From IMG/VR virus record IMGVR_UViG_3300042507_004311, positions 1-64,000 of that record: a stretch of DNA of 64,000 nucleotides. One strand, 5' to 3'. This document shows positions 42,547 through 51,710 of the stretch, piece after piece. This DNA is from a virus. The notes under the pieces were generated by a model. The model did not search any database. It saw only the letters and a list, made by a program, of their open reading frames with translations, and was not told the origin of the DNA. Numbering within the stretch: the first letter of the stretch is position 1; each line of letters starts with the position of its first letter. The position numbers and the translations under genes were made by a program.

Positions 42547-42724
42547 TTAAAGCCTCTTTCAGTTCGTCATTTTGTTGTTTTAGTTGTCTATTCTCTTCTT
42601 TTTGTCTTGCAATCTCAAGTTTCAAGTTTCTAAGCTCTTGAGCAAATAAATTCACTAAGGCATCCTCGTCGCTTGCTTGTATGGGTGACAAAAGAATCAA
42701 TGTAAAAAGTACTAGGTTTTTCAT
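42446..42724 (-). CDS. spanin-like / lysis-associated envelope protein
   Basis: A 92-residue protein with a signal-like start (MKNLVLFTLILLSPIQASD). A coiled coil (NLKLEIARQKEENRQLKQQN) and a glycine-rich hydrophobic end (TIGAIAGGFCAFGK) follow. Signal, coil and overlap with the endolysin gene (101 bases) suit a spanin or similar envelope protein for a Gram-negative host. The second hydrophobic segment is unusual for a spanin. Confidence 0.5.
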   Translation of the reverse strand: MKNLVLFTLILLSPIQASDEDALVNLFAQELRNLKLEIARQKEENRQLKQQNDELKEALNGCENKNIKISEYFNLGFSTIGAIAGGFCAFGK

Positions 42725-42725
42725 G

Positions 42726-43622
42726 TTAAATCTTTACAAACTCATTTTGAGAGATCGGAACTTCTACCCATCTAATTCCCGACCATACCCATTTAAAACT
42801 AGTTCTCATTCCTTGATCTGAGCTGAGGCCTGTTGTTGAATACCCTCGTACACTACTGACAAGCGTTTGACCTGACGGTGGGCTTGTGATTGTGATTGCC
42901 CCCGTGCTTGGATTCAATTGCATAAGACCAAACCAATCCCCCGCTTGTGTTGGTGTCGGTGCATTATATGTAGCGGATGTAGTAGTTGACGTAGTATTAA
43001 CCCAAAATTTGTTAAGTGTGATGCTTGATGCTTTTTCAGAAGCATCTAAAGTTCTAACTGTCGGGTTTTGGTAGGTTGTAGCATCAATCGCATAGATTGT
43101 AATGTTTGATCGATGATTAGCGGTGGGGGCTGAGGATGTTTGCTTATTATCAAAATAAACATTTCCCATACTTGCCCAACCTGCCCCCCTTGCGATTAAT
43201 TTTACAGTTTGGCTACTTGCTGAACAATCTAAGAACCTAAGCCCACGATATGATCCATTTGACGCCCCAGCCCCCTCATTACCATTTATATAATGACTTT
43301 GAAAGCGGGGTAATACATCTGAACCGTTGATGTTCCATGTTAAATATGGAGATCCATTATATGTAGTTCCTGATGAATAATAGAGGTATGGATCAAGTAC
43401 AAAGTACCAACCTTGAGGGAAAGTAATGCCGTTTGTGTTTACTATGATACCTTCAATATATTTCCCAATATAATGAGCTTGAGTAGTAAAAAATTGATGT
43501 AATTCTACACCGTCTAAAATGCGGGGGTTATATGTGGGGTCTTGTGTGCCGGGGGTAGATTGAAAAGTGGTTTCAAGTGCAAAAATTGATTGCCCCGTTG
43601 AAAGATTGGGGATATACGACAT
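42726..43622 (-). CDS. tail fibre / appendage protein
   Basis: A 298-residue beta-rich, Ser/Thr/Gly/Asn-rich protein, starting MSYIPNLSTGQSIFA after GGGAGGTTT. The frame extends 5 codons upstream without a ribosome site. It lies downstream of the long fibre gene and probably forms part of the receptor-binding apparatus. The aromatic C-terminus FKWVWSGIRWVEVPI resembles fibre tip ends. Confidence 0.6.
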   Translation of the reverse strand: MSYIPNLSTGQSIFALETTFQSTPGTQDPTYNPRILDGVELHQFFTTQAHYIGKYIEGIIVNTNGITFPQGWYFVLDPYLYYSSGTTYNGSPYLTWNINGSDVLPRFQSHYINGNEGAGASNGSYRGLRFLDCSASSQTVKLIARGAGWASMGNVYFDNKQTSSAPTANHRSNITIYAIDATTYQNPTVRTLDASEKASSITLNKFWVNTTSTTTSATYNAPTPTQAGDWFGLMQLNPSTGAITITSPPSGQTLVSSVRGYSTTGLSSDQGMRTSFKWVWSGIRWVEVPISQNEFVKI

Positions 43623-43624
43623 AA

Positions 43625-44002
43625 TTAAACCTCCCAATCTGTTCTTGCGGTTTCGCTATTACTAGTTTGATTTGAAAAATTATCATGGCCAATATATCTA
43701 CTAGATGCGATGCCTTGTGAGATGGGTGGATAGTATTTTTCTGAAGCGGTCGCATTAGTGAACCACATACATCTATGAGTCAAATGAGTATTTGATCCTA
43801 AAGTATTTTCAAAATTATTAGATACCGCTGAAGCTGAGAAAGAGGCGTCTAAATCCATTCTAAGAAATGTCACCCCAAACGTGTTTGTATGTCTTCTAGT
43901 ATTATGAAACGTACTCATATTAGGGAAAACTTGAGTGTACACGTTTGAATAGAAATGATGCACGAATTTGTGATTTCGTGAGGTTTGTCCATCATAGCTC
44001 AT
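43625..44002 (-). CDS. small tail fibre-associated protein
   Basis: A 125-residue protein, starting MSYDGQTSRNHKFVHH after GGAGGTTT. It is rich in His, Asn, Thr and aromatic residues, and sits among the fibre genes. It is likely a fibre tip or assembly protein. No family recognised. Confidence 0.55.
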   Translation of the reverse strand: MSYDGQTSRNHKFVHHFYSNVYTQVFPNMSTFHNTRRHTNTFGVTFLRMDLDASFSASAVSNNFENTLGSNTHLTHRCMWFTNATASEKYYPPISQGIASSRYIGHDNFSNQTSNSETARTDWEV

Positions 44003-44418
44003 AGCGGAAACCTCCAAATAATGAGAGAAGAAGATTGACTTTCATACGCCGTTGCGATTTGAGAGATGGTACTATCACATGGGGAATCAAATGTAATTGT
44101 GGCCTCTAAAAGTTGCGTGGTTGCAAACGTACTATTAGCTTTATTTGCCAATGCCTTAGATCGTACTATTGCGGAAGTTGTAGATAAGACCGCCTGCAAG
44201 TTTTTAGTATTAAATGAAACAACCGAATCATTTAACGCCCAATTCCATTGAATGAAATAGCGGAAACCACCTTGAAGGGTAACTGTATCATTACTAGTAT
44301 TGATTGTAGGGGTAAAAGTACCACCTTGAAGAGTCCATGTGTTGCTTGCACCTATTCCCGTTCGATTAAGAATACAAACACCAACATGTCCCGTATATTG
44401 TTTAATGAGAAAACTCAT
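43999..44418 (-). CDS. tail fibre-associated beta-rich protein
   Basis: A 139-residue protein starting MSFLIKQYTGHVG after AGGAGCAACC. The open frame extends upstream to 44475, but the ribosome site marks 44418. It has alternating beta-type sequence (TFTPTINTSNDTVTLQGG) and is Ser/Thr-rich, and it slightly overlaps the next gene. It probably belongs to the fibre complex. Confidence 0.55.
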   Translation of the reverse strand: MSFLIKQYTGHVGVCILNRTGIGASNTWTLQGGTFTPTINTSNDTVTLQGGFRYFIQWNWALNDSVVSFNTKNLQAVLSTTSAIVRSKALANKANSTFATTQLLEATITFDSPCDSTISQIATAYESQSSSLIIWRFPL

Positions 44419-44429
44419 GGTTGCTCCTA

Positions 44430-47400
44430 CTAGATAATAACCCAATTTGTACCAGTGGACTGAATGGTCAAACAAGCATATTGTTGAATGATATCTGTAC
44501 CCGCTGTTAAGCCATCAATAGTAACGCCTGTACTTGGATTCACAGTAACAAGAAATGAAGTTATTTTTTTAAAATTCAACTTCATGCCTTTGTTGCCCGC
44601 ACTTGGTACGATATTCGTTAGTGTCACCGTTGCGTTTGCTGTTGGGCTTAAAAGATATGTAACTTCTAAAGTACCAGATGCGGGGGCGCTTGGAACATAG
44701 GCATTACTTGTAGTACTAATGACATCGGGCAAAGTACCTGCACCACCTCCCCCGCTAATTGTGCCGGGTTTCCATTGGGAACTTGCACTTTCCCAAACAA
44801 GCGCTTGGCCATTGGTTGGGGCTACTGTAGCGGTGTCCACATCCGACAAAGCATTAACAGAGAACCCACTAAGCGAAACAGTTGAATTAATCACATTTGA
44901 ATTGTCGACATATGAATAACTTATTCCGGTATGTGTTCCACCTGTAAACAACGAAGCACTAGCATCTTGCGCAAGTTCGTCGGTATATTGAGTTAAAGTA
45001 GTACTAATGACCCCCGTAGCTTGAGTATAGACGATTGGGGAAGTTGCACTTAATAAAGCACGTACATTTGTTGCGCTTGCATACTTGTTTGTAGTGCCTT
45101 CTGAAAGGTCATCAGTAGTTCTTAAAGCACGATCATTTGAAACAGTCACATCCCATTGAGCGTAGACAGTACCGCTAATAGTTCTTCTAGTACATATTAG
45201 CTTATATTCCCCCGCCTTTGTGAGTACTACAGACTTAACGCCGTTTACTGTTCCACTATCTGCATAAACAATAAATTCACCACCTGAAACGCCCGTAGCA
45301 TTTAAAGTAACTTGCCCCGTTCCACGAATACGAAGATACGTAATAGCACCGGTTCCTTGTGTAACGAGTCGGGCGGGGACATTGATTGAGATGTTACTTG
45401 AACCATCATATAAATAATAAACACCCGCTTGCATGGTTGCACCATTGCCAATATTTGACACGGCTACCCCTCCACTAGCTAATCCGCTTTCAGTGTTATC
45501 AATAACAATGAAATCAGTAGCTTGAACAACACCCCCAGATACATCAGAAACAAACACAATTTGATCATTTGTAGTAAGAGAAACGCCCGCTAATGTACCA
45601 CTTACGGAAACTTGATAGAAAAAGCCCTTTTTCGCACTTGTAAGGCTTGGAGCGTTTGTGGTTGCGTTATATGTACCTTGATAAACTAGTATACCGCTTG
45701 CCCCTATATTTGCTTGAATACTAGCAATCGCACTATCTACATACTTTGAATTAACGGAATTTGTAGAATTGTCATTAGCACTTAGATCGGGGACTATTGG
45801 GGAAGATGAAAAAGTCTTAACCCCTGCAATAGTTTGATCAGTTGTCATACGAACAAAATCACTTGAATCAAGGCCATCAAGTAAATCGGCATCTAGTCCA
45901 CTACCTGCACCATCAACAGTTTTGATCTTGGTAAGTACATCGCTTGCGGTGTAGCTTGTACTATCAAGTTTCCCCGCTAAACCATTGTCAACATATGTAG
46001 TTGTGGCAAAGGTCAAAGCACTAGTTTCTAGTGTATCTACACGGGAATCAAGCGCATCTGTTAAACCTGTAACATATAGCTTGACTGTTGGGGCGTTTGG
46101 CGCTTTGCTTAGATCATCAATATCGTTTGTTACTGAAGCACTTAAAGCCCTTGAATCAGTGAAATAAAGTTTACTTGCTTCACCTTGCGCCCCTTGCCCT
46201 TCTGAAATATCCCCTGTATACAAAGTCACCGCCCCAATTTGACCGTTTACACTAGATACGGGGGATGTTGAATTATAAAGAGCAATCCAACCGGGGGCGT
46301 CTGAATCATAGATATAATTGCCATTATTGGCGGGGGTTGGATCATTGACCACGATAGCAACATCACCCGTATTAATCCCTGTTAATGCGTCACGTTCTGC
46401 AATGGTTTGCACTACATAAGGCTTTGTAAGTGCAAGCGGTGGAATGTGGTGATTGGGAATCAAACCATTAGCATCCAATTCCGCAACGCCATTAGCAACG
46501 CCTTTATCTGAGGTTCTAAGTAAATCAGCGGAATCGGTCAATTGTGTGCTAGCTGTGACTAATGTTGGTTTATCCCTTAGTTCGGTGTAGCTACCTGTAA
46601 AAGATGTTTCAACGCCTAAAGCACTAATAAAATTTGATGATGTAGTGAATGTTTTTACTGTATTGTTTGAATACCCTGTACGCCCAACAATCGCAATACC
46701 ACTTGTTAAATTGGTTTGTAATGCGTTTAATCCAGAACACTCTGAAACAATAATTAAAAAGGGTGAGGCAACATTTGAGGGGATTATTCTTAGATTGTTT
46801 AGATTGCATCGATTAAAGTAAATTGTGCAATTGGTGATATTAGAAATCAGTACATTTTGACTTGCAAATTCACAATCGGTGAATGTCATAAATGTAGAAC
46901 TTGTATCTGTCACCCCGTCAATTGTAAGACCTCCCAAAAATTGCACACTTTGGAAAATATGCCGTCCCTTTGTGCCTGTGATGCTAGTAGCCCCCTCAAT
47001 CTGTAGATTAGTAATGCGAACGCGTTCACTAGTTCCACCAATAGAGAGGCCACGCCCGCCCGCTAGTTCACAAATTGTGTTGCCAGCATTAGGGCAAATA
47101 ATCCCTAGATTTACTTTGTTTGTAATGTCTAAGGTTGCCCCGCCAAAAGACCCAGCGGACGCATAAATAACATTGCCTTGATCTGCTCCGATTTCTGTTA
47201 AAATGGTTTGGAAATCATTGATTCCATCGTTCACATAATAAGAATTACTATGTAAATGATGGGCTTCTACATCGTCCAATCTTAGATCAAGTGCATTGTC
47301 TGCATTGGTTCGATTTGTGATTTCACTTTGTAAATCGGCTTCTAGCGCTCTAAGATCAACGCCGGCGGTCAATGCAAGAATGTCCGCTTGTAAAGTATCA

Positions 47401-48041
47401 ATATCAGATTCGGCGGTAGTTACTCTTGTTGCCAAGTCTGTTACCGATTGGGATGATGCTTTATTAACGATTTCACCCTCTAAACTTGTTACTCTTGTAT
47501 CTAAAGCACTAAGATCGTTATTTGATGCCTTATTAACAATTTCACCCTCTAAAGTTGTTACTCTTGTATCTAATGCACTCAGATCATTATTTGATGCTTT
47601 ATTAACGATTTCACCCTCTAAACTTGTTACTCTTGTATCTAATGCACTCAGATCATTATTTGATGCTTTATTAACGATTTCACCCTCTAAACTTGTTACT
47701 CTTATATCTAATGCACCATCTGCATTTGTTCTAGAAAGTATTTCATCAGAGAGATCACTTTCTAATCCAATGATGGATTGGGAAATAACTGAACTCGCAT
47801 CATCAAATCTTGTTTGAGTCCAATATAAATTAGTGCCTTCTGCAATGTTTGAGGTTGTTATCACAACATCCCCATTCACATCAGGGGAAACACCATTAAC
47901 AGAATCAACAGTTCCTTGACCCAACCCGCCGGGAATTTGTGCAAGTGGTACTTTTCCATTTTCATCTAGTGTTGCAACGCCTCCCGCTTGCCCTTTTTCA
48001 GATTCAGGGATGCCACCTTTATTCTTATACAAAGTTGCCAT
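44430..48041 (-). CDS. long tail fibre protein
   Basis: A 1203-residue trimeric fibre, the largest gene in the window. The start (KNKGGIPESEKGQAGGVATL) and later ELDANGLIPNHHIPPL are standard fibre attachment repeats. Residues about 105-205 are an in-frame 23-residue coiled-coil repeat (NNDLSALDTRVTSLEGEIV...), a trimerising stalk. A pectin-lyase-like parallel beta segment follows (about 280-470). Repeated VNGQIGAVTLYTGDISEG-type and TNKYASATNVRALLS-type shaft motifs lie toward the end. It should recognise the host surface. Confidence 0.85.
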   Translation of the reverse strand: MATLYKNKGGIPESEKGQAGGVATLDENGKVPLAQIPGGLGQGTVDSVNGVSPDVNGDVVITTSNIAEGTNLYWTQTRFDDASSVISQSIIGLESDLSDEILSRTNADGALDIRVTSLEGEIVNKASNNDLSALDTRVTSLEGEIVNKASNNDLSALDTRVTTLEGEIVNKASNNDLSALDTRVTSLEGEIVNKASSQSVTDLATRVTTAESDIDTLQADILALTAGVDLRALEADLQSEITNRTNADNALDLRLDDVEAHHLHSNSYYVNDGINDFQTILTEIGADQGNVIYASAGSFGGATLDITNKVNLGIICPNAGNTICELAGGRGLSIGGTSERVRITNLQIEGATSITGTKGRHIFQSVQFLGGLTIDGVTDTSSTFMTFTDCEFASQNVLISNITNCTIYFNRCNLNNLRIIPSNVASPFLIIVSECSGLNALQTNLTSGIAIVGRTGYSNNTVKTFTTSSNFISALGVETSFTGSYTELRDKPTLVTASTQLTDSADLLRTSDKGVANGVAELDANGLIPNHHIPPLALTKPYVVQTIAERDALTGINTGDVAIVVNDPTPANNGNYIYDSDAPGWIALYNSTSPVSSVNGQIGAVTLYTGDISEGQGAQGEASKLYFTDSRALSASVTNDIDDLSKAPNAPTVKLYVTGLTDALDSRVDTLETSALTFATTTYVDNGLAGKLDSTSYTASDVLTKIKTVDGAGSGLDADLLDGLDSSDFVRMTTDQTIAGVKTFSSSPIVPDLSANDNSTNSVNSKYVDSAIASIQANIGASGILVYQGTYNATTNAPSLTSAKKGFFYQVSVSGTLAGVSLTTNDQIVFVSDVSGGVVQATDFIVIDNTESGLASGGVAVSNIGNGATMQAGVYYLYDGSSNISINVPARLVTQGTGAITYLRIRGTGQVTLNATGVSGGEFIVYADSGTVNGVKSVVLTKAGEYKLICTRRTISGTVYAQWDVTVSNDRALRTTDDLSEGTTNKYASATNVRALLSATSPIVYTQATGVISTTLTQYTDELAQDASASLFTGGTHTGISYSYVDNSNVINSTVSLSGFSVNALSDVDTATVAPTNGQALVWESASSQWKPGTISGGGGAGTLPDVISTTSNAYVPSAPASGTLEVTYLLSPTANATVTLTNIVPSAGNKGMKLNFKKITSFLVTVNPSTGVTIDGLTAGTDIIQQYACLTIQSTGTNWVII
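47455..47710. repeat. 69-bp tandem repeats in the fibre gene
   Basis: About 3.5 near-identical 69-base units, each encoding one 23-residue coiled-coil repeat of the fibre stalk. Neighbouring copies differ at a few silent or conservative sites. Unequal recombination between them would change stalk length. Edges are approximate. Confidence 0.85.
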
Positions 48042-48042
48042 T

Positions 48043-48363
48043 TTATAAACCTCGTTCCCATGTGGTTAGTGTTGCGGTAACATCGCCCATATTATCATTG
48101 AATACAATTTTCACTTGATCAAACAAAGGCGCGTCTTTACCTGCAATCATGACAGTATCGTCTTGGGTTGCTCCTAAAATATGCGATTTGAACAATGATT
48201 CACCGCATGGCAAGATATAAACGTCAAAAGTACCAATTCCCAAACCACTACAAGAAACTTGAGCGTTTGAGGGGTAATCTGCAAAACTTGTACTTGTATT
48301 GCTTCGTTTAAAAATGACTTCGGTGGATGAAGTCAGCTTTGTTGTCTTATAAAATGAACTCAT
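48043..48363 (-). CDS. small fibre-cluster protein
   Basis: A 106-residue beta-rich protein, starting MSSFYKTTKLTSSTEV after AGGAG. It is transcribed just before the long fibre gene, whose start follows its stop by one base. It may be a fibre attachment or decoration protein. No family recognised. Confidence 0.55.
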   Translation of the reverse strand: MSSFYKTTKLTSSTEVIFKRSNTSTSFADYPSNAQVSCSGLGIGTFDVYILPCGESLFKSHILGATQDDTVMIAGKDAPLFDQVKIVFNDNMGDVTATLTTWERGL

Positions 48364-48401
48364 AATTTTTACTCCTATCTTAGATCATATTAACTTAGTT
48401 A

Positions 48402-50105
48402 TTACTTTTCATCATCAAAATCATTTACAAAATCCCAACTTGTCAAGATTTCATGTAAATCTTTGTTTTCTTGATCACTCAACCCGTTGACCGTGTTATC
48501 AAGATCATCTATGTATTCACGATCTCCAAAACTAATCACATGTTGAAACCTTTCTTCTCTTAGTACACAATGTGCGATCCATAAAGACATGACTGTATCA
48601 TCGTGCTTTTCCCTACCTAAGCCCCAAAGCTCTTGAATCAATGGGTCACTAAGCTCTTTATCAATTGTACTCCTGCTAGGGATGATCACTTTACCATTCT
48701 CAAAAAGTACAGATAGAGAAGTAACACCATCCCATGGACTTGCCTTTTTTGCCCCCGTTGTCAAGTGTGGACGCAAAGGTAAATCAGTAGTTTGTTTCAA
48801 TCCTACATAGTGCAATTCACCAAACGCATTACGCTCAACAGCTACGGCGTAAACTTTGCCCCTAAAGCGTTCATATTCTCTTACTACGGCGTTTTTTAGT
48901 TCGCTTGTACTCATGCCCCGCTTTCTAAATAAACCTAGTAAATAGTGATCGCCCGTTCGTCTATCTCTTGCCCATGTAGTCCCAACGGTGAAATCGCTAT
49001 CTTTTGATTCGGCATGTTGGGCGTTCTGTACTAGTGAAAAATCCCACCCTTGCACAATATCAAGTTGCTCAGCGTTAATATGCGCGGGGATTTCATAGAA
49101 ACTTAGATTTCTTCCTCTCTCTTGTGCTTGTTGTAACCATTCCCATTTAAAAGCGGAGGCCGAATCGTCTTGAACTTGGTTTAAAAATTCCCTTGCAAAC
49201 ATTTGCGACCCTATGGTCATCCGCTCCTCCATAAGCATCTCAAAAGGCCTATGTTCTTTCCACAAGACGACGGGGTCACCCACAACCTTGACCCCTGTTA
49301 TTCTTGCCTTACCATTGATTTCTTTTGTTTCATATTCATAGCTTTCAGGCCATTTTATGATAGCGGGGTTCTCAAGTACCGACCATGTAGGATCAACTTT
49401 TAAATGCCCATAGAGATCATCATGATGCTTCCTTGTACCGATTACAATCATCAGCCCGCCGGGTTCTAACATTGGTTGAACAGTACCACGAAACCACCGC
49501 CTTGTTTTCTCTCTACTGGTTAAAGAGTAGACTGTGTCATCATCCTCCAAGTCATCCGCTAAGATAATATCAAAGTGCGCCCCTGTAATTGCTCCACCTG
49601 AACCAATCGCTTGAATCGTAGGATCAACGCTATGATTTTTTCTTTTTACATAGATTTGTCTTTGTGTCCAACTTTCCCCGCCACCTTCAAAAGGTAAACA
49701 ACCCGCATCTAAATCACTTGCCCAATCTTCTATGATCTTTTCACTTTTAAGAAGTTCTTTAACGCGTGACATACGGCGTTCAGCTTGGGGGGCGCTTGCA
49801 CAAATCCACAAGATACGAACATCCCTATTTAAACAAATTGCTCTTAGTGCATATGTTACCGCTAGTTCTGTTTTACCATGAGAGCGGGGGGCAAGTAGTA
49901 GGATTCTATTTTTTCGCCGTTCTTTGATTGCTTGGTTGCGTTCATCCTCCAACCTTTTAAGCCAATCCGCTCTATGCTTTGCGTATTGCATACCACAATA
50001 ATAAACATCAAAGAATAAAGGCGAATGGGATGCAAGTAAACGCCGTTCTGTTGGTGTACTTGGTAAAATCATTTTAGGATTTGACATTTTACTTTCATTT
50101 GCCAT
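48402..50105 (-). CDS. terminase large subunit
   Basis: The 567-residue DNA packaging motor. The ATPase has Walker A LLLAPRSHGKTE (about 69-80), Walker B FDIILADDLEDDD (about 178-190) and the VIGTRKHHDDLY coupling segment. The C-terminal RNase H-like nuclease starts with VQGWDFSLV and includes DFTVGTTWARD. It is far from the probable small subunit (59223) and on the strand of the fibre genes, an unusual order. Confidence 0.92.
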   Translation of the reverse strand: MANESKMSNPKMILPSTPTERRLLASHSPLFFDVYYCGMQYAKHRADWLKRLEDERNQAIKERRKNRILLLAPRSHGKTELAVTYALRAICLNRDVRILWICASAPQAERRMSRVKELLKSEKIIEDWASDLDAGCLPFEGGGESWTQRQIYVKRKNHSVDPTIQAIGSGGAITGAHFDIILADDLEDDDTVYSLTSREKTRRWFRGTVQPMLEPGGLMIVIGTRKHHDDLYGHLKVDPTWSVLENPAIIKWPESYEYETKEINGKARITGVKVVGDPVVLWKEHRPFEMLMEERMTIGSQMFAREFLNQVQDDSASAFKWEWLQQAQERGRNLSFYEIPAHINAEQLDIVQGWDFSLVQNAQHAESKDSDFTVGTTWARDRRTGDHYLLGLFRKRGMSTSELKNAVVREYERFRGKVYAVAVERNAFGELHYVGLKQTTDLPLRPHLTTGAKKASPWDGVTSLSVLFENGKVIIPSRSTIDKELSDPLIQELWGLGREKHDDTVMSLWIAHCVLREERFQHVISFGDREYIDDLDNTVNGLSDQENKDLHEILTSWDFVNDFDDEK

Positions 50106-50108
50106 ACT
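50081..50108 (+). promoter_or_regulatory. promoter for the transglycosylase-clamp operon
   Basis: TTGACA (50081-50086), a 16-base spacer and CATACT (50103-50108), inside the start of the antisense terminase gene. CTTAACCACC follows at 50107-50116, a partial match to the shared box shifted onto the -10 region. Confidence 0.6.
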
Positions 50109-50140
50109 TAACCACCTTTCACAAACACAGGATTAAATTT

Positions 50141-50617
50141 ATGCTATGTTATTTATTCATCTTATCACTATTTTCACATGATCAATCTGTTGCTTATTCA
50201 AAGAAATTAGGCGCTTCTTTTCAAGATCGATTAGAAACTTGTAGACTTGTGGTCAAAGAAGCAAAGGATCAAGCTGTTGATCCTATTTTAGCCGTTTCAA
50301 TCGCTTTCCAAGAATCTAAATTCACAAAAAACGCCGTTGCTTTTGACGGTAAAGGCTTTGGGGCTATGCAGGCAACGCCCCGCCTATGGTGTGAAAAAAA
50401 GAAATTTGAAAATTGCGATTTAATTAAAGCCGGTGTAAAAGCATTAAGAACTTACCTAGAGTTACATGATTGGGACGAGTACAAAGCCATAAAAGCCTAT
50501 GCCGGCAAAGGCAAAAAAGCCCATGAGTATGCTCTGAGGATTATGAGGATCAAGACAAAAACGAAAACCCTACTAAAGGATTTGAACGATGAAAATCTTA
50601 TTATCATTGAAAACTAA
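50141..50617 (+). CDS. lytic transglycosylase (SLT type)
   Basis: A 158-residue exported muramidase-like enzyme. The ATG at 50141 follows CAGGATTAAA; an upstream TTG frame start at 50081 would overlap the promoter. A signal-like start (MLCYLFILSLFSHDQSVAYS) precedes the SLT core: VSIAFQESKFTKNAV (catalytic Glu), GFGAMQATPRLW and KAGVKALRTYLE. It could cut peptidoglycan during entry or lysis. Its coding frame overlaps the clamp gene by 29 bases. Confidence 0.85.
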   Translation: MLCYLFILSLFSHDQSVAYSKKLGASFQDRLETCRLVVKEAKDQAVDPILAVSIAFQESKFTKNAVAFDGKGFGAMQATPRLWCEKKKFENCDLIKAGVKALRTYLELHDWDEYKAIKAYAGKGKKAHEYALRIMRIKTKTKTLLKDLNDENLIIIEN

Positions 50618-51695
50618 TACTAAGGCACTAAAGGAAGTTATCACAGTTGCTAAGAGAAAGAAAACCCCCGACTATTTAGCTTATGTTCAACTTGATTGCA
50701 TTGTTGACGGTGGCAATAAATTTATTCGTGCATCTAGTACAGACTTAGAAACTACGATTACTCATAAGCTTGTAGATTGTGATTTTGATAGTGATAGCTC
50801 TTTTAGTGTGTTGGTACTTGGTGAAGCCATTGCCAAGCTCCTAACAGCCTATAAAACCATTGAAATCCATGATACAAAGATCAAGGCAGGACAAGCAGAA
50901 ATCACGCATCAAGTACTTGATTCAAAAGATTACCCAGATATTACAAAATCACTTGAAAAAAAGGGGTTTGATGATGCCCATGTACTTAATGATCAAGAGA
51001 TCATTGAACTTAAAGACGCATTGGCAACTTGTGTTATTGCTACAGGTCAAGAAGAATCAAGAATTAGATTGACGGGGGTTTATGTTGCCACCAATTCAGA
51101 GAATAAGCAAATTGTATGCGCAACAGATGGCTACCGCTTAACTCACTATACAATGGATTTCAACGCAAACTTGACCGCCTTAATACCAAGGGGGCAAATT
51201 GCTTTGATTTGTGATGTTTTGAATGGCAACTTTGACATTCGGATTTGGTCAACTAAGAACGCTTTGTTTATCGCAAGAAATGATGAATTTATCCTCTCCG
51301 TTCAATTGATTAATGAGGACTTCCCAGATTACAAAGCCATCATTCCAAAAGATAATGACTATGAGATCAAATTCAACCAAGCACATATCCACTCAATCAA
51401 AGAAGCCTTATTATTTGCACAAGATAAAGCCAATTCACCGTTGACCATTGCACACCAAGCACAAGGCAATAAATTTTGTATCACCTTAAACGATGCTTCA
51501 GGAGTTTCTTATGAATCAAAAGATGATGGTTTCACAAGCCACGATCGCAAGATTACCTTTTCCCCCAAGTATCTCTTGGATGCCCTACAAACCACGCCCA
51601 TCATGCTCTTAGGTACTAACCCACTAACCCCCGCCCTTTGTATTGAGGACGCAGGGAAAGTGAAAAATGTTGTGATGGCACGAAGAGCAAACTAA
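50589..51695 (+). CDS. DNA polymerase sliding clamp (DnaN-like)
   Basis: A 368-residue beta-clamp, the normal length for DnaN. The N-terminus (MKILLSLKTNTKALKEVITV), FIRASSTDLETTI, ICATDGYRLTHY and a late EDFPDYKAIIP match the three-domain clamp fold. It would tether the phage polymerase to DNA. A phage-encoded DnaN-type clamp paired with a family A polymerase is uncommon. It starts inside the transglycosylase gene. Confidence 0.88.
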   Translation: MKILLSLKTNTKALKEVITVAKRKKTPDYLAYVQLDCIVDGGNKFIRASSTDLETTITHKLVDCDFDSDSSFSVLVLGEAIAKLLTAYKTIEIHDTKIKAGQAEITHQVLDSKDYPDITKSLEKKGFDDAHVLNDQEIIELKDALATCVIATGQEESRIRLTGVYVATNSENKQIVCATDGYRLTHYTMDFNANLTALIPRGQIALICDVLNGNFDIRIWSTKNALFIARNDEFILSVQLINEDFPDYKAIIPKDNDYEIKFNQAHIHSIKEALLFAQDKANSPLTIAHQAQGNKFCITLNDASGVSYESKDDGFTSHDRKITFSPKYLLDALQTTPIMLLGTNPLTPALCIEDAGKVKNVVMARRAN

Positions 51696-51710
51696 TTCTT
51701 TCGGTGAAAC

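Noticed and set aside
47296-47817. 173-codon forward frame opposite the fibre repeats
   Set aside because: Its internal repeats are the reverse of the fibre 69-bp units. No other support.
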